Assembly (NCBI GenBank): GCA_938034415.1
Contig: CALHLE010000037.1
Span: forward strand, 1 to 55,689
Origin: an uncultured Anaerolineae bacterium
GTDB taxonomy: Bacteria; Chloroflexota; Anaerolineae; J036; Brachytrichaceae
Length of the DNA stretch: 55,689 nt
Reading direction: 5' to 3'
Every line of letters begins with the position of its first letter. Position 1 is the stretch's first letter. Shown in pieces: positions 21,584 through 31,158 of the stretch. The notes beneath the pieces were generated by a model, which saw only the letters and a list, made by a program, of their open reading frames with translations, made no database searches and was not told the DNA's origin. Position numbers and translations under genes: made by a program.

Positions 21584-22969
21584 GTGTCCGGGGTCAGAAC
21601 GTCGTTGAACTACTTCGCCCGCCGCGCTATTGTCGCGCTCCTATCTGCGGCGCTCATACTGGTAGCACTTCCTTGCTGGGCTTCCTACGCGCAAGGTCAG
21701 CCGCCTGCGCCGACTGAGGATCCCAATGCGCCATCTCAGCCGTCGGTCGAAGCCCAACCGGTCGAACTGCCCACGGCAGTGATCGAGGTGGTGGCGACGC
21801 CGGAGCCGACGGAGCCCCCCATCATGTTGCCCCGCAGCGACGACCCGCTGGTGCACTTCGTCCAAGTGGGGGAGACGCTGCACAGCCTCGCGGCGCAGTC
21901 CGGCTTCTCGGTCGGCGACATCGCCCAGCGCAACCGGCTCACCAGCCCCTATCTTTTGCTGACCGGTCAGCAGATCCGCCTGCCGGCGCTGCCATCGAAC
22001 AACATCCGGTTGTACCGCGTGTCAGCCGGCGACACCTTGACGAGCATCGCAGCGCAATATGGCGTCTCGCCCTATGTGCTGCGCCGCGTCAACGATCTGC
22101 CGTGCAGCGCGTGCCTCGTGTTCGGCCAAACGCTGCGCGTCCCGCAGGCCGGCGCACCGAGCAACCTACCGGAGCCGTTCGAGCGGATCGAGGTCGCGCC
22201 GATCGTGCCGCGCCAGGGCGAAGTGGTCGTCGTGCGCGTCGCCGCGCGCGCGCCGCTGCAACAAATCACTGGCATGTTGGCCGACCAGCCCATGCGCTTC
22301 GCTCAGAAGGAAGGCGAATACATCGCGCTGAGCGGCATAGCGGCGTTGCAAGAACCGGGGGTCTACCCGATCGTCATCCGCGCCATCACGCAAGACGGCC
22401 TGGCCAGCGTCGCACAAGGGAGACTGCAGGTGGCCGCCGGCCGATTTGGCTACGAGACCCTCAACCTCAGCGCTAGGTTGATGCCGCTGCTCGAACCCCA
22501 GGTCAACCAGGAAGAGCGCGCCGAGCTTGACGCGATCTTCAGCGACTTTTCGGGCACGCAGTGGTGGCAGGGGCCGCTCCAGTGGCCGATCAACAGCAAG
22601 ATTGTGTCGTACTACGGCACGCGGCGCAATTTCAATCGCGGCATGCTGAACACCTTCCACAGCGGCATAGACCTCTCGGCGCGCATCGGCACCCCGGTCA
22701 AAGCCGCTGCGCCCGGGCGGGTCGCCGCCGCGCAGACGTTCCCGATTCGCGGCAACGTCATCATCCTGGATCACGGGCGCGGCGTGTTCACCGCGTATTG
22801 CCACCTGTCGAAGTTCGAGGTCGAAGTCAACCAGATCGTCAACGCCGGCGATGTGATCGGCTATACCGGCAACACCGGCCGCAGCTTAGGCCCACACCTG
22901 CACTTCGAGCTGGCCGTAGGCGGCGTAACCGTCAATCCGCTGGCGTGGCTAGAGCGCGAGTTGCCCTGA
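21584..22969 (+). CDS. LysM-M23 peptidoglycan endopeptidase
   Basis: A 461-residue exported cell-wall protein. A signal peptide (residues 1 to about 40, ending near ASYAQG) is followed by a Pro/Glu-rich spacer. Two LysM repeats bind peptidoglycan (HFVQVGETLHSLAAQSG and LYRVSAGDTLTSIAAQYG), and an immunoglobulin-like part follows. The C-terminal M23 zinc peptidase domain has the HSGIDLSA ligand pair (His, Asp) and the HLHFEL motif. It should cleave cross-links in the wall and may help cell division or elongation. It begins at a GTG; an internal TTG is possible. proS begins directly after it. Confidence 0.9.
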   Translation: MSGVRTSLNYFARRAIVALLSAALILVALPCWASYAQGQPPAPTEDPNAPSQPSVEAQPVELPTAVIEVVATPEPTEPPIMLPRSDDPLVHFVQVGETLHSLAAQSGFSVGDIAQRNRLTSPYLLLTGQQIRLPALPSNNIRLYRVSAGDTLTSIAAQYGVSPYVLRRVNDLPCSACLVFGQTLRVPQAGAPSNLPEPFERIEVAPIVPRQGEVVVVRVAARAPLQQITGMLADQPMRFAQKEGEYIALSGIAALQEPGVYPIVIRAITQDGLASVAQGRLQVAAGRFGYETLNLSARLMPLLEPQVNQEERAELDAIFSDFSGTQWWQGPLQWPINSKIVSYYGTRRNFNRGMLNTFHSGIDLSARIGTPVKAAAPGRVAAAQTFPIRGNVIILDHGRGVFTAYCHLSKFEVEVNQIVNAGDVIGYTGNTGRSLGPHLHFELAVGGVTVNPLAWLERELP

Positions 22970-22970
22970 G

Positions 22971-24737
22971 ATGCGCCTATCCTCACTGTTCGGCGCTACG
23001 TTGCGCGAGGTGCCCGCCGGCGCAGAACCGGCCGGCCAACGGTTGCTGTTGCGCGCCGGCTTCATCCGTCCGCTCGGCGCGGGCCTGTTCGCCTACCTGC
23101 CGCTCGCCCATCGCGCGCTGGCCAGGGTCGAAGGCGTGCTGCGGGAAGAGTTGACCGCCATCGGCGGACAAGAGATGCGCCTGTCGGCGGCGCTGCCGGC
23201 CGAGATGATCAAAACAACTAACGGCGATGCGGCGCGCTTCGCCGACCGCAAGGCGCGCGACCTGGCGCTGGGGGCGTCCTGGGAAGCAGCCATCGCCGAG
23301 ATAGTCCGGAAGGAGATTCGCTCACATCGCCAACTGCCGCAATTGCTATTCCACATCCAGCCGCAGTTTCGCGACGAGCTGCGCCCACGCGCCGGCCTGC
23401 TCGACGCGCGCGAGTTCACAGCGCTGGAGGCGTTTGGGGTTTGCGCAGACGAAGCCGGCGCGCGAGCGCAAGCAGACGCGCTGCGCGGGGCATTGCAACG
23501 CGCCTTCCGACGTTGCGCGCTGCCGGTGAGCATCGTCGAAGCCGGCCTGGGCAGCGCAATCGCACACCGGTTCGTCTATCTTATGCCGGAGGGCGAAGAT
23601 GAGATCGTCACGTGCGACGGATGCGGTTATGCCGCCGACCGCCAAATGGCGACCTTTCGCAAGCCTCCGGGGGAAGCCGAGTCACCCCGACCGATGGAAA
23701 GGGTCGCCACGCCCGACGCCAGGACAATTGAGGCGCTAGCGCGCTTCCTCGACATCCCCAAGCGCAGGACGGCCAAGGCAGTCTTCCTCGTGGCGGCACA
23801 TCCGGCAGCCGAGGACCGACAACCCCGCTTCGTCTTCGTCGTCATTCGCGGCGACCTAGAGGTAAGCACAGCCAAGCTAGCCGCCGCGCTTGGCGCAGCC
23901 GAGCTGCGGCCGGCGACCGACGACGAGATCCGCGCCATCGGCGCAGCGCCGGGATACGCTTCACCGATCGGCCTGGCGGAGCGCATCAGGCGCGCGCCGT
24001 GGCCGGTGATCGTCGTCGTGGATGATAGCGTGCCGGCTTCGCCGAACCTGGTCGCCGGCGCGAACGAAGTCGGCTATCATCTGCTCAATACGAACTATGG
24101 CCGAGACTATGCTGCGGACATCGTGGCCGACATTGCCGCCCCCAAAGCGGGCGACGCTTGCCCGCGCTGCGGCGCGCCGCTACAAATTGCGCGCGGCGTC
24201 GCGATCGGCCACCTGCGCCGGCTCGGTGCGCAGGGCGCAGAAGCATCTTCAACATATGTGGCGAGCGACGGTGCATCGCGGCCGGCGGTAATGCTGAGCG
24301 CCGGAGTCAACATCAGCCGATTGATGGCGTGCATCGCCGAGCGGCATCGCGACGGCGGCGGGCTGGTCTGGCCGCCGAGCGTCGCGCCGTATTCCGTGCA
24401 TCTCGTCGCATTGGCCGGCCGCGACGGCGACGCCCTGGCTCAAGCCGAGGCGCTCTACCAAGCGCTACAGCGCGCCGGGGTCGAGACGCTCTTCGACGAC
24501 CGCGCCGAATCGCCCGGCGTGAAGTTCGCCGACGCCGACCTGATCGGCCTTCCGCTGCGCGTCACCGTTGCGCCGAAATCGTTGGCCGCCGGCGGCGCCG
24601 AGTTCAAGCGCCGCGACGCCGACACGCGGGAGATCGTGCCGCTCGGCGAGGCGGTCCAACGCGCGCAGGACGTGCTCGACCGCATGGCCGCCGAAGTCCA
24701 GGCCGGCACATGGCGCGCTCAGACAAATGCCGAATAG
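22971..24737 (+). CDS. proS: Prolyl-tRNA synthetase, divergent bacterial type
   Basis: A 588-residue class II protein with the architecture of bacterial ProRS: catalytic core, inserted INS editing domain (about residues 235-390) and C-terminal anticodon-binding domain. Motif 1 (GAGLFAYLP), the motif 2 RDELRPR loop and motif 3 Arg ([11 protein letters not shown]) are recognisable. Active-site residues differ from E. coli: GPTHEE is GASWEA, KDAYSFH is LEAFGVC, GTKYSE is GAQGAE, and CYGIGVTR is SAGVNISR. The editing domain keeps its Lys (RRTAKAV) and His (VGYHLLN). It may be a weak synthetase or an editing-only paralogue. The gene starts 1 nt after the M23 stop. Confidence 0.8.
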   Translation: MRLSSLFGATLREVPAGAEPAGQRLLLRAGFIRPLGAGLFAYLPLAHRALARVEGVLREELTAIGGQEMRLSAALPAEMIKTTNGDAARFADRKARDLALGASWEAAIAEIVRKEIRSHRQLPQLLFHIQPQFRDELRPRAGLLDAREFTALEAFGVCADEAGARAQADALRGALQRAFRRCALPVSIVEAGLGSAIAHRFVYLMPEGEDEIVTCDGCGYAADRQMATFRKPPGEAESPRPMERVATPDARTIEALARFLDIPKRRTAKAVFLVAAHPAAEDRQPRFVFVVIRGDLEVSTAKLAAALGAAELRPATDDEIRAIGAAPGYASPIGLAERIRRAPWPVIVVVDDSVPASPNLVAGANEVGYHLLNTNYGRDYAADIVADIAAPKAGDACPRCGAPLQIARGVAIGHLRRLGAQGAEASSTYVASDGASRPAVMLSAGVNISRLMACIAERHRDGGGLVWPPSVAPYSVHLVALAGRDGDALAQAEALYQALQRAGVETLFDDRAESPGVKFADADLIGLPLRVTVAPKSLAAGGAEFKRRDADTREIVPLGEAVQRAQDVLDRMAAEVQAGTWRAQTNAE

Positions 24738-24900
24738 CCGGTGATGGCCTTGCCCACGATCAGGCTGTTGATCTCGTATGAGCCTTCATAGGAATACACC
24801 GCCTCGGCATCGGCGAACAGGCGCGCGACGTCATGCTCCAGCAGAACGCCGTTGCCGCCCAGCATGGCGCGGGCGATAGCGAACGTCTCGCCGACGGCGC
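24719..24900 (-). pseudogene. 3' remnant of an acyl-CoA dehydrogenase gene
   Basis: About 60 codons on the minus strand read as the C-terminal end of an acyl-CoA dehydrogenase close to the glutaryl-CoA dehydrogenase type: [37 protein letters not shown] and [10 protein letters not shown], then a stop. The reading frame continues as a fragment into the MFS stop region and has no start or FAD-binding part, so most of the gene has been lost. The fragment also overlaps the last 19 bases of proS. It marks a deletion or rearrangement junction. Confidence 0.75.
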
Positions 24901-26139
24901 TTAGCCCATGTTGCGTCGAGTTCTCGGCTGTTCCGGCACAAACAGGCTCATGAAGAAGACCAAGATGGGCAGCAAGGTGATCAGCGTCATCACCGCAGGC
25001 AAGCCGGCCACGTCGGCCATTCCACCGAGCAGGCTAACGCCCAACCCGCTGGCGCCGTAGGCCAAACCGAGCGTCAGGCCGCCGGCCAGGCCAAGATGGT
25101 TGGGCATGGCCTCCTGCACCATCACCACGCTGATCGGCCACGGCATGGTGATGAACGCGCCGGCGATGCTAATGGCAATGAGTTGAGCCAGGCCCTCGCT
25201 GCGCAGGAAGATGAACAGCGCAGCCAGCACGATCAACATCGCCAGGCACAGGGTGTTGCGCCGACCGATGCGTTCGCTGATCGGGCCGCTGAGGAGCGTG
25301 CCGAACGCGCCGCTGAAGATCAGCACCGATACCATCGCGCCGATGCGTTCCTTCGACAAGTCGCTATAGCCAGTGAAGTAGAGCGGGATGAACGTCTGCA
25401 GGCCGCTCAGGATCAGCGAGCGGGCAGCGATCAACGCGAGCAGGAAGACGACCAGCCAGAACGCGCGCCGCACGTTTGCCGGCGTCGTTGCGCCGGTCAG
25501 TCGGCTGCCGGCAGCATTAGCGCGCGCGCCAAACGCCCGCCGCTGCGCGAACAATGTGCCTGTGGCTAGCAGGGTCGGCGCGATCATGCCCAGCGCGCCG
25601 GGCGCGCCATAGGCGGCGATCAGCAGCGTGGCCAGAAACGGGCCAAGGGCGAAGCCCAGGTTGCCGCCGAAGAAGAAGAACGACGTACCGCTGGCCGGCT
25701 TATCACCGCTCACTGCGCGGACGGCGGATAGCCCTTCGGGATGGAAGGCTGCCGAGCCAAGCCCGCTCAACACCACGGCGACCAACACCAGCCAGTAGCT
25801 GGGCAGCAGCGTCACGCTCACCATCGCCACGCCGCATAGCAGCGCGCCGGCGAACATCAACCAACGCATCGGTTTCCGGTCACCGAGGATGCCGAACAGC
25901 GGCTGCGCCACGGCGATCACCAGGTTGTTCACGCTGACGATCAGCGCAGCCAAGCTGTAGTTGAGGCCGAACGAGGCCAGCAGCAACGGCAGCAGCACAG
26001 TCAGCGAACTGGTCTGCATGTCCACGCTGATATGCGCCAGGAAGACGGAGAACAGCGGAAGCCTTTTGACGGCGGAGGACGGCGACGCAGCCGAATCGGA
26101 CACAAAGGGTTTAGCTTGGGCGGGGACTGAGGTGGCCAT
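24901..26139 (-). CDS. MFS transporter, fosmidomycin-resistance type
   Basis: A 412-residue permease with 12 predicted helices of the major facilitator superfamily. It has the loop [11 protein letters not shown] (MFS motif A-like) and the [12 protein letters not shown] segment typical of the Fsr/fosmidomycin-resistance group of drug exporters. The first 30 residues are a polar tail rich in Ser and Ala. The substrate is unknown. Its stop codon abuts the acyl-CoA dehydrogenase remnant, which suggests the neighbourhood was rearranged. Confidence 0.82.
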   Translation of the reverse strand: MATSVPAQAKPFVSDSAASPSSAVKRLPLFSVFLAHISVDMQTSSLTVLLPLLLASFGLNYSLAALIVSVNNLVIAVAQPLFGILGDRKPMRWLMFAGALLCGVAMVSVTLLPSYWLVLVAVVLSGLGSAAFHPEGLSAVRAVSGDKPASGTSFFFFGGNLGFALGPFLATLLIAAYGAPGALGMIAPTLLATGTLFAQRRAFGARANAAGSRLTGATTPANVRRAFWLVVFLLALIAARSLILSGLQTFIPLYFTGYSDLSKERIGAMVSVLIFSGAFGTLLSGPISERIGRRNTLCLAMLIVLAALFIFLRSEGLAQLIAISIAGAFITMPWPISVVMVQEAMPNHLGLAGGLTLGLAYGASGLGVSLLGGMADVAGLPAVMTLITLLPILVFFMSLFVPEQPRTRRNMG

Positions 26140-26230
26140 TGGACAATGAAAAGGCGAATAGGACGATTGCCGTTTACTTTACCGCACGTGAGGCTTAACG
26201 CGCCTTGAGCACCGAGCGCGAAATCTGCTC

Positions 26231-26236
26231 TAGAAT
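26231..26236 (+). promoter_or_regulatory. -10 box for the ThuA gene
   Basis: TAGAAT 6 nt before ATG 26243, without a Shine-Dalgarno sequence. Confidence 0.5.
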
Positions 26237-26242
26237 CCTCGC

Positions 26243-27034
26243 ATGTCCACCTTCAACGCGATTAACGTCACGATTTGGCACGAGTACCGCCACGAGAAGA
26301 CGCACAGGGTCGTCGCCGACCTATATCCTCAAGGCATGCACCAAGCGATCGCCGAGGGGTTGCGCCAAAATGACCGCGGCGGCGAGTTCATCATCCGCAC
26401 CGCCACGCTGGACGAGCCGGAGCACGGCCTGCTGCCGGATGTGCTGGACGCCACCGATGTGCTGATCTGGTGGGGTCACGCGGCGCATGGCGAAGTGCGC
26501 GACGACGTGGTCGAGCGCGTCGTCAGGCGCGTGTGGGACGGCATGGGGTTGATCGTGCTGCACAGCGGCCACTTCTCCAAGCCGTTCAAGCGACTGATGG
26601 GCACGGATTGCGCGCTGCGCTGGCGCGAGGCCAACGACAAGGAGCGCCTCTGGGTCGTCAACCCCGCGCATCCAATCGCCCAGGGCCTGCCGGATTACTT
26701 CGAGCTGGATTCTGAGGAGATGTATGGCGAGTTCTTCGGCGTCCCACAGCCGGACGAGCTGGTGCTCATCAGTTGGTTCACCGGCGGCGAGGTGTTCCGC
26801 AGCGGCTGCTGTTGGCATCGCGGCATGGGCAAGGTGTTCTACTTCCGCCCCGGCCATGAAACCTATCCAACCTACTTCAATCCGCTGGTCCGACAGGTCA
26901 TCGCCAATGGCGCGCGCTGGGCCGCGCCAACGCGCGTCGCCTCGTTCACGCGCGATGTGTCACGGCCCTCGAAGCCGCTCGAAGACCTGGGCGTAAGCGA
27001 GCTGACCAAGGACCCATCGCTGCACGGCCATTGA
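26243..27034 (+). CDS. ThuA-domain protein (glutamine amidotransferase-like fold)
   Basis: A 263-residue ThuA-family protein. It contains the flavodoxin-like class-I amidotransferase fold, with [16 protein letters not shown] near residue 72, [17 protein letters not shown] near 101, and [16 protein letters not shown] near 196. ThuA proteins occur in trehalose and other sugar breakdown. A related function here is a guess, since no sugar genes adjoin it. The protein starts with no signal peptide. It is convergent with the sortase-like gene, 15 bp apart. Confidence 0.85.
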   Translation: MSTFNAINVTIWHEYRHEKTHRVVADLYPQGMHQAIAEGLRQNDRGGEFIIRTATLDEPEHGLLPDVLDATDVLIWWGHAAHGEVRDDVVERVVRRVWDGMGLIVLHSGHFSKPFKRLMGTDCALRWREANDKERLWVVNPAHPIAQGLPDYFELDSEEMYGEFFGVPQPDELVLISWFTGGEVFRSGCCWHRGMGKVFYFRPGHETYPTYFNPLVRQVIANGARWAAPTRVASFTRDVSRPSKPLEDLGVSELTKDPSLHGH

Positions 27035-27049
27035 GGCCGAACTGCGCGG

Positions 27050-28561
27050 TTAATCGCAAGGCTGCGCCGGCTCGCAAATGCGATAGCTCTGCCCGAACAA
27101 CGTAAAAACGACCGGCTGTGAGGTCTGCGGCCTGGCGAAGGAAAGCTGGAACACCAACGTATCGCCCGGCGTGATATTCCATGGGAAGGCCGGCAGGCTG
27201 GAGTTGAGCGGGTATAGCTGGCCGCCCGGCCCGCTCAGCGACACGTCGCGCAACGAGCCGGAAAGGAACTGACCGGTCAGGTTGCGCACGTTGCCGACGA
27301 TGCGCAGCTCATTGCCCTCCGGCGAGATTTGCGCGTTGAGAATCGTGACTTCGGCGACCGGCGCGCTGGTGGGCGTCGGCGTCGGCGGCAGCGCAATTGG
27401 GCGATACGGGATGACCACCTTGGCGATGTAGGGGCTTGTCTTATCCAACGAGAAGCGCCACTCCAGGCTGGGGCCGGAGAGCGTGTTCGGCACTTCAAAC
27501 CCGGCGGTCGCGGTGATGGTCTCGCCGGGCTGCAACGCCCCCTGAGTGAAGCCCCGACCGCCGGCAGCCGCAGAGGCCTCGCGCGAGAACGGGATGGCTA
27601 CGCCGGTGGCGTCGGCAATCTCGCTGAAAAACTGGCTGGCATCTAGGATTCGCGTGACCACGTTGGTCACCTCGAAGTCCACCTGCAAATAGCTCTTGCC
27701 CGCCGGCAAGCCGACCGTCGAACCCGGCAATAGCCGCTGGTTGATCACGCGGACGCGCGCATCGCCCAGGTTGATCGGCGTGCCGATTGCGGTGAGCTGG
27801 TTGGGAGTACTTTCGTCGGTGAACGTGGCGATTACAATCCGGCGTTGGTCGCCGCCCTCACCCAGCAACACCAACGTGAGCCGCGGGCTGTTCTGCGCGA
27901 GCAGCGCCCCGACGTCGTCGTTGCGGATGGTGTCCTTCTGCGCGACGCGGTAGCGCTGCGTGCCCAGGTTGGTGTCCAGCAGGATCAAATCGCCGGAGCT
28001 GAGCGACTCTATGACTTCGCGATTCTCCGGCGACGCATGTAGGCCGATCACGTAATTCACAAACGTGCCAGGCACCCAAAACGCGGTCTTTTGCGCGCCT
28101 GGGTCATACTGCCATCGCGCGCCCTGCACGTCCATCGGCACAAGACGGTAGGCGTTGACGCCGATGTTGAGCCGGCTTGGGACCGGCGCCGGCTGGATCG
28201 CGTCGTTGACGCGGATGACGAGCGCGTCAGTGGCGCGAACGGTAGGCTCATCTGTAACCGGCGCTTGCGTCGCTTCGGCAATTTCCGGGCCGGGTGGGAA
28301 GGGACCTGGGCGCTCCGAGAGCAACACCAGGCTCAGGATGAAGCACGACAGCGCGCAAATGCCCAGTAACGCCAGGCCGCTGATCAACAGCAGAGGACGC
28401 CCGCGAGGGTCGTTCCACAGCGGGCTGACAACCGCGCTGAGCGCGCTGGCCCACCGCTTGCGCGCGCTGCTTGTTCCCTCGTCGTCTTCCCAACGACCGG
28501 CGGCGCTCTCCGGCGTCCCCCAATCATCCGGGTCGTCCTGCGGCGTCGTAGTGGGTGCCAT
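27050..28561 (-). CDS. Membrane-anchored sortase-like protein without catalytic Cys
   Basis: A 503-residue protein. A polar cytosolic start is followed by one transmembrane helix at about residues 55-85 and a large outer part. Residues of about 165-255 have the pattern of a sortase barrel, with a His in NYVIGLHASPEN, the GDLILLDTNLGTQRYRV strands and the LTLVLLG strand followed by RRIVIATF. In active sortases the Cys follows LTLVT; here it is Leu, so transpeptidation seems impossible. DUF4352-like strands follow (YLQVDFEVTNV), then a Pro/Thr-rich linker and a second beta domain. TAAAAT (28573-28568) lies 6 nt before the ATG. Confidence 0.55.
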   Translation of the reverse strand: MAPTTTPQDDPDDWGTPESAAGRWEDDEGTSSARKRWASALSAVVSPLWNDPRGRPLLLISGLALLGICALSCFILSLVLLSERPGPFPPGPEIAEATQAPVTDEPTVRATDALVIRVNDAIQPAPVPSRLNIGVNAYRLVPMDVQGARWQYDPGAQKTAFWVPGTFVNYVIGLHASPENREVIESLSSGDLILLDTNLGTQRYRVAQKDTIRNDDVGALLAQNSPRLTLVLLGEGGDQRRIVIATFTDESTPNQLTAIGTPINLGDARVRVINQRLLPGSTVGLPAGKSYLQVDFEVTNVVTRILDASQFFSEIADATGVAIPFSREASAAAGGRGFTQGALQPGETITATAGFEVPNTLSGPSLEWRFSLDKTSPYIAKVVIPYRPIALPPTPTPTSAPVAEVTILNAQISPEGNELRIVGNVRNLTGQFLSGSLRDVSLSGPGGQLYPLNSSLPAFPWNITPGDTLVFQLSFARPQTSQPVVFTLFGQSYRICEPAQPCD

Positions 28562-28633
28562 ATCGAGATTTTATCCGGCGCGGGCGTCGCATATGCTGAG
28601 AGTGGGCCATTGACGCGCTTGACCCTGCGCCGT

Positions 28634-30085
28634 TTACCCGCCGCCGGCAGGCCCGCCCAGCCCGCCTTCGGTCAAGCGGCGCAGGTCAGATAGAACAGCG
28701 TCCACTTCCTCAAGCGTGAGCGGCGAGCCGTCCTTCTTGGTCAACAGGCCGCCGGCGATGCGCTCCGCTGCCACCTCGCGAATGGTGACGTTGCGCTTCA
28801 TGGCTTCTTTCACCAGCTCTGCGCCGGCCAGATAGCCGATGATGGGGTTGAGCGCTGTGACCACGATGGCGTTCTTCGCCAACCAGCCGGTCGCCTTCTC
28901 CGGCTGCGCCACAATGCCGACGACGCAGAACTTGACGAAGGCGTTGATCGAGCCGATCGCCACCTGCATCATCTCATTCAGGTTGTGGGCGATGATGGGC
29001 ATCATCACGTTCAGCTCGAGCTGGCCGGCCTGCGCCGCCAACGCCACGGTGTGATCGCAACCTTGGATGTGGAACATGGCCATGTTCAGCATCTCGGCCA
29101 ACACCGGGTTGACCTTGCCCGGCATAATGGACGAGCCAGGTTGCACGGCAGGCAGCCGAATTTCATCCAGGCCGGTGGTGGGGCCGGAGCTGAGCAGGCG
29201 CAGATCGTTGGCGATCCGCGTGAGCGTAATAGCCAGCGTGCGCATACTGGCGCTGAAATCCGCCGGATCGGCCATGCTCTGCATCCCCTCGAACAAATTA
29301 TCGCTTTCGTAAAGCGGCTGGCCGAGCAGGCGCGAGAGCGCCTGGACCATGCGCCGATGGTATTCGGGATGCGCGTTCAGGCCGGTGCCGACAGCCGTGC
29401 CGCCGATCGGCATGCGTCGCAGTGCATCGGCAGCGCGATTGATGCGCTCCAAGTCACGCTCCACCGCGCGCGCGTAGCCGCCGAATTCCTGGCCCAGCCG
29501 GATGGGCACAGCGTCTTGCAGGTGGGTGCGGCCGGACTTTACGATTGGATCGAACTCCTTCGCCTTGGCCCATAACGCGTCAATCAACCCTTGCACTGCA
29601 GCCTGCAGCTCTGGCAAACGCCACAACACGCCCAGGCGAATCGCTGTAGGTGTGGTGTCGTTGGTGGACTGCGCCATGTTCACATGGTCGTTGGGGCTGA
29701 CCGGCTTCTTTTCGCTGCTGTTCAGCGGCGCGCCGAGGATCTCGCTGGCGCGGTTGGCGATGACCTCGTTGGTGTTCATGTTGTGGCTGGTGCCCGCGCC
29801 GGCTTGAAACGGGTCTACGACGAAATGTTCGTTGAACTTGCCGGCCATGACTTCTTCGGCAGCCTGGATAATGGCGTCGGCGATGCGCGGCTCCAGCAAG
29901 CCCAGGTCGCGATTCACCTCGGCGGCGGCGCGCTTGATGGCGGCCATGCTCCACACAAACGCGAAGTAGGGTCTGCGCCCGGTGATGGGGAAGTTGTTGA
30001 CCGCGCGTTGCGTCTGAGCGCCGTAATACGCATGCGCCGGCACGCGCACCTCGCCCAGCGAATCTTTCTCGATGCGGTATTCCAT
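28634..30085 (-). CDS. aspA: Aspartase/fumarase-family lyase, aspartase-like
   Basis: A 483-residue member of the class II fumarase/aspartase family, with the signature GSSIMPGKVNP and the GRTHLQDAVP and VGTGLNAHPEY motifs. The substrate-binding motifs fit aspartase better. FQAGAGTSHNMNTNEV replaces the fumarase-type QTGSGTQ, QSTND replaces QSSND, and AYYGAQTQRA is followed by FPITG. The likely reaction is aspartate to fumarate plus ammonia, but fumarase is possible. The start is ATG 30085, and a longer frame upstream is not supported. upp lies upstream, 44 bp away, on the same strand. Confidence 0.78.
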   Translation of the reverse strand: MEYRIEKDSLGEVRVPAHAYYGAQTQRAVNNFPITGRRPYFAFVWSMAAIKRAAAEVNRDLGLLEPRIADAIIQAAEEVMAGKFNEHFVVDPFQAGAGTSHNMNTNEVIANRASEILGAPLNSSEKKPVSPNDHVNMAQSTNDTTPTAIRLGVLWRLPELQAAVQGLIDALWAKAKEFDPIVKSGRTHLQDAVPIRLGQEFGGYARAVERDLERINRAADALRRMPIGGTAVGTGLNAHPEYHRRMVQALSRLLGQPLYESDNLFEGMQSMADPADFSASMRTLAITLTRIANDLRLLSSGPTTGLDEIRLPAVQPGSSIMPGKVNPVLAEMLNMAMFHIQGCDHTVALAAQAGQLELNVMMPIIAHNLNEMMQVAIGSINAFVKFCVVGIVAQPEKATGWLAKNAIVVTALNPIIGYLAGAELVKEAMKRNVTIREVAAERIAGGLLTKKDGSPLTLEEVDAVLSDLRRLTEGGLGGPAGGG

Positions 30086-30129
30086 ACGACTCTGCTTTGT
30101 GAGATTGTGTAAGCGCAAAGGATTATCGC

Positions 30130-30759
30130 TCAAGCCGTGCCGAACTGCCGGTCGCCGGCGTCGCCCAGGCCGGGCACGATGTAGCCGATGTCGTTCAGGT
30201 GATCGTCCAGCGCCGCCAGGTAGATCTGCACGTCGGGGTGCGCTTCGCTGAGCTTCTTCACCCCTTCCGGCGCGCCGATCAGGCCGACGAACTTGATGCG
30301 CTGCGCCCCCCAACGCTTCAGGATGTCCACAGTCGCCACGGCGCTGCCGCCGGTGGCCAGCATCGGATCCAGCACCAAACACACCTGAACCGTCGGGCTG
30401 ACCGGCAGCTTGTTGTAGTACTCCACCGGCCGCAAGGTGCGTTCGTCGCGATAGAGGCCGATGTGCCATACTTCCGCAGATGGCAGCATCTCCAGCGCGC
30501 CCTCAACCATGCCCAGGCCGGCGCGCAAGATCGGAATCAGGCCGACGTTCTCGGCCAACTTGTGGCCGGTCGCTGCGCCCATCGGCGTCGTGATCGGCAG
30601 CTCGGTCAACGGCAAGTCGGATGTCGCCTCGATGACGAGCATCATCGCCAGCTCGCGCACGACTTCGCGGAACTTCTTCGGTTCGGTCTTCTGGTCGCGC
30701 AGGATGGTGAGCTTGTGCAGTGCGAGGGGATGGTGGCAAATGTGCAGTTGTGTCGTCAC
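30130..30759 (-). CDS. upp: Uracil phosphoribosyltransferase
   Basis: A 209-residue Upp, which salvages uracil with PRPP to UMP. The PRPP-binding loop is [18 protein letters not shown], and the uracil-binding part near the C-terminus reads [17 protein letters not shown]. Length and motifs are standard. It starts at GTG, with GAGG 8 nt upstream. TAGAAT at 30795-30790 is the likely -10, so it has its own promoter rather than depending on the puf genes. Confidence 0.95.
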   Translation of the reverse strand: MTTQLHICHHPLALHKLTILRDQKTEPKKFREVVRELAMMLVIEATSDLPLTELPITTPMGAATGHKLAENVGLIPILRAGLGMVEGALEMLPSAEVWHIGLYRDERTLRPVEYYNKLPVSPTVQVCLVLDPMLATGGSAVATVDILKRWGAQRIKFVGLIGAPEGVKKLSEAHPDVQIYLAALDDHLNDIGYIVPGLGDAGDRQFGTA

Positions 30760-30869
30760 GATTGTCGCCTCAACCTTTTGACTCGCCTGATTCTACCGGA
30801 GGCGGCCGGTGCCTTGCGCATGGCCAGAGGCGCTGGCCGACGCAGCGGCGGCAGAGGACGTGACACAGA

Positions 30870-30905
30870 GACGCGCTGTGGGGCAGTCCGGTCACACAGC
30901 GCGTC
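30870..30905 (-). terminator. Strong hairpin after the puf cluster (possible terminator)
   Basis: GACGCGCTGTG (30870-30880) and CACAGCGCGTC (30895-30905) form a perfect 11-bp stem with a 14-nt loop, 17 bp after the stop of the small membrane gene. No U-tract follows on the minus strand, so it may be a stability element or a Rho-type stop. Confidence 0.5.
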
Positions 30906-30921
30906 CCTGCGGTCTAGCCGG

Positions 30922-31083
30922 CTAACGAGCAGCTTGCTCGTCGCGCTTCTCGGTGGCGTGCTGCGGCAACTGGCTCTCTTCAACGGCGTTTCGGTCGGTC
31001 GCCAGAAAGAGCACAAACAGCCCGGCTGAGCCGAGCAGCAACAGCACTACACATAACAGCGCTTCCGTGCTTGGGATGAGCAT
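30922..31083 (-). CDS. Small one-helix membrane protein at the end of the puf operon
   Basis: A 53-codon gene. GGGAGG lies 6 nt before its ATG, the strongest ribosome-binding site in the cluster. The protein starts MLIPSTEALLCVVLL, with one transmembrane helix at about residues 8-30 (ending in the GSAGLFVLFLA segment), and has a charged, Glu/Gln/His-rich tail. I do not recognise a family. It is 75 bp after the PucC-like gene on the same strand and ends just before a strong hairpin, so it appears to be the last gene of the puf transcript. A role in the reaction-centre or antenna complex, or its assembly, is inferred from position. Confidence 0.6.
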   Translation of the reverse strand: MLIPSTEALLCVVLLLLGSAGLFVLFLATDRNAVEESQLPQHATEKRDEQAAR

Positions 31084-31158
31084 GTTCAACCTCCCACTTC
31101 AGCGATTAGTTGCTGTCGCCAGTCGTCAGCCACCAATCGCCGCTCATGAGTCATACAC

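Noticed and set aside
28634-30469. A longer form of the aspartase-like protein starting at 30469.
   Set aside because: The extra 128 residues are Arg-rich with no match and overlap upp in another frame; the family start is ATG 30085.
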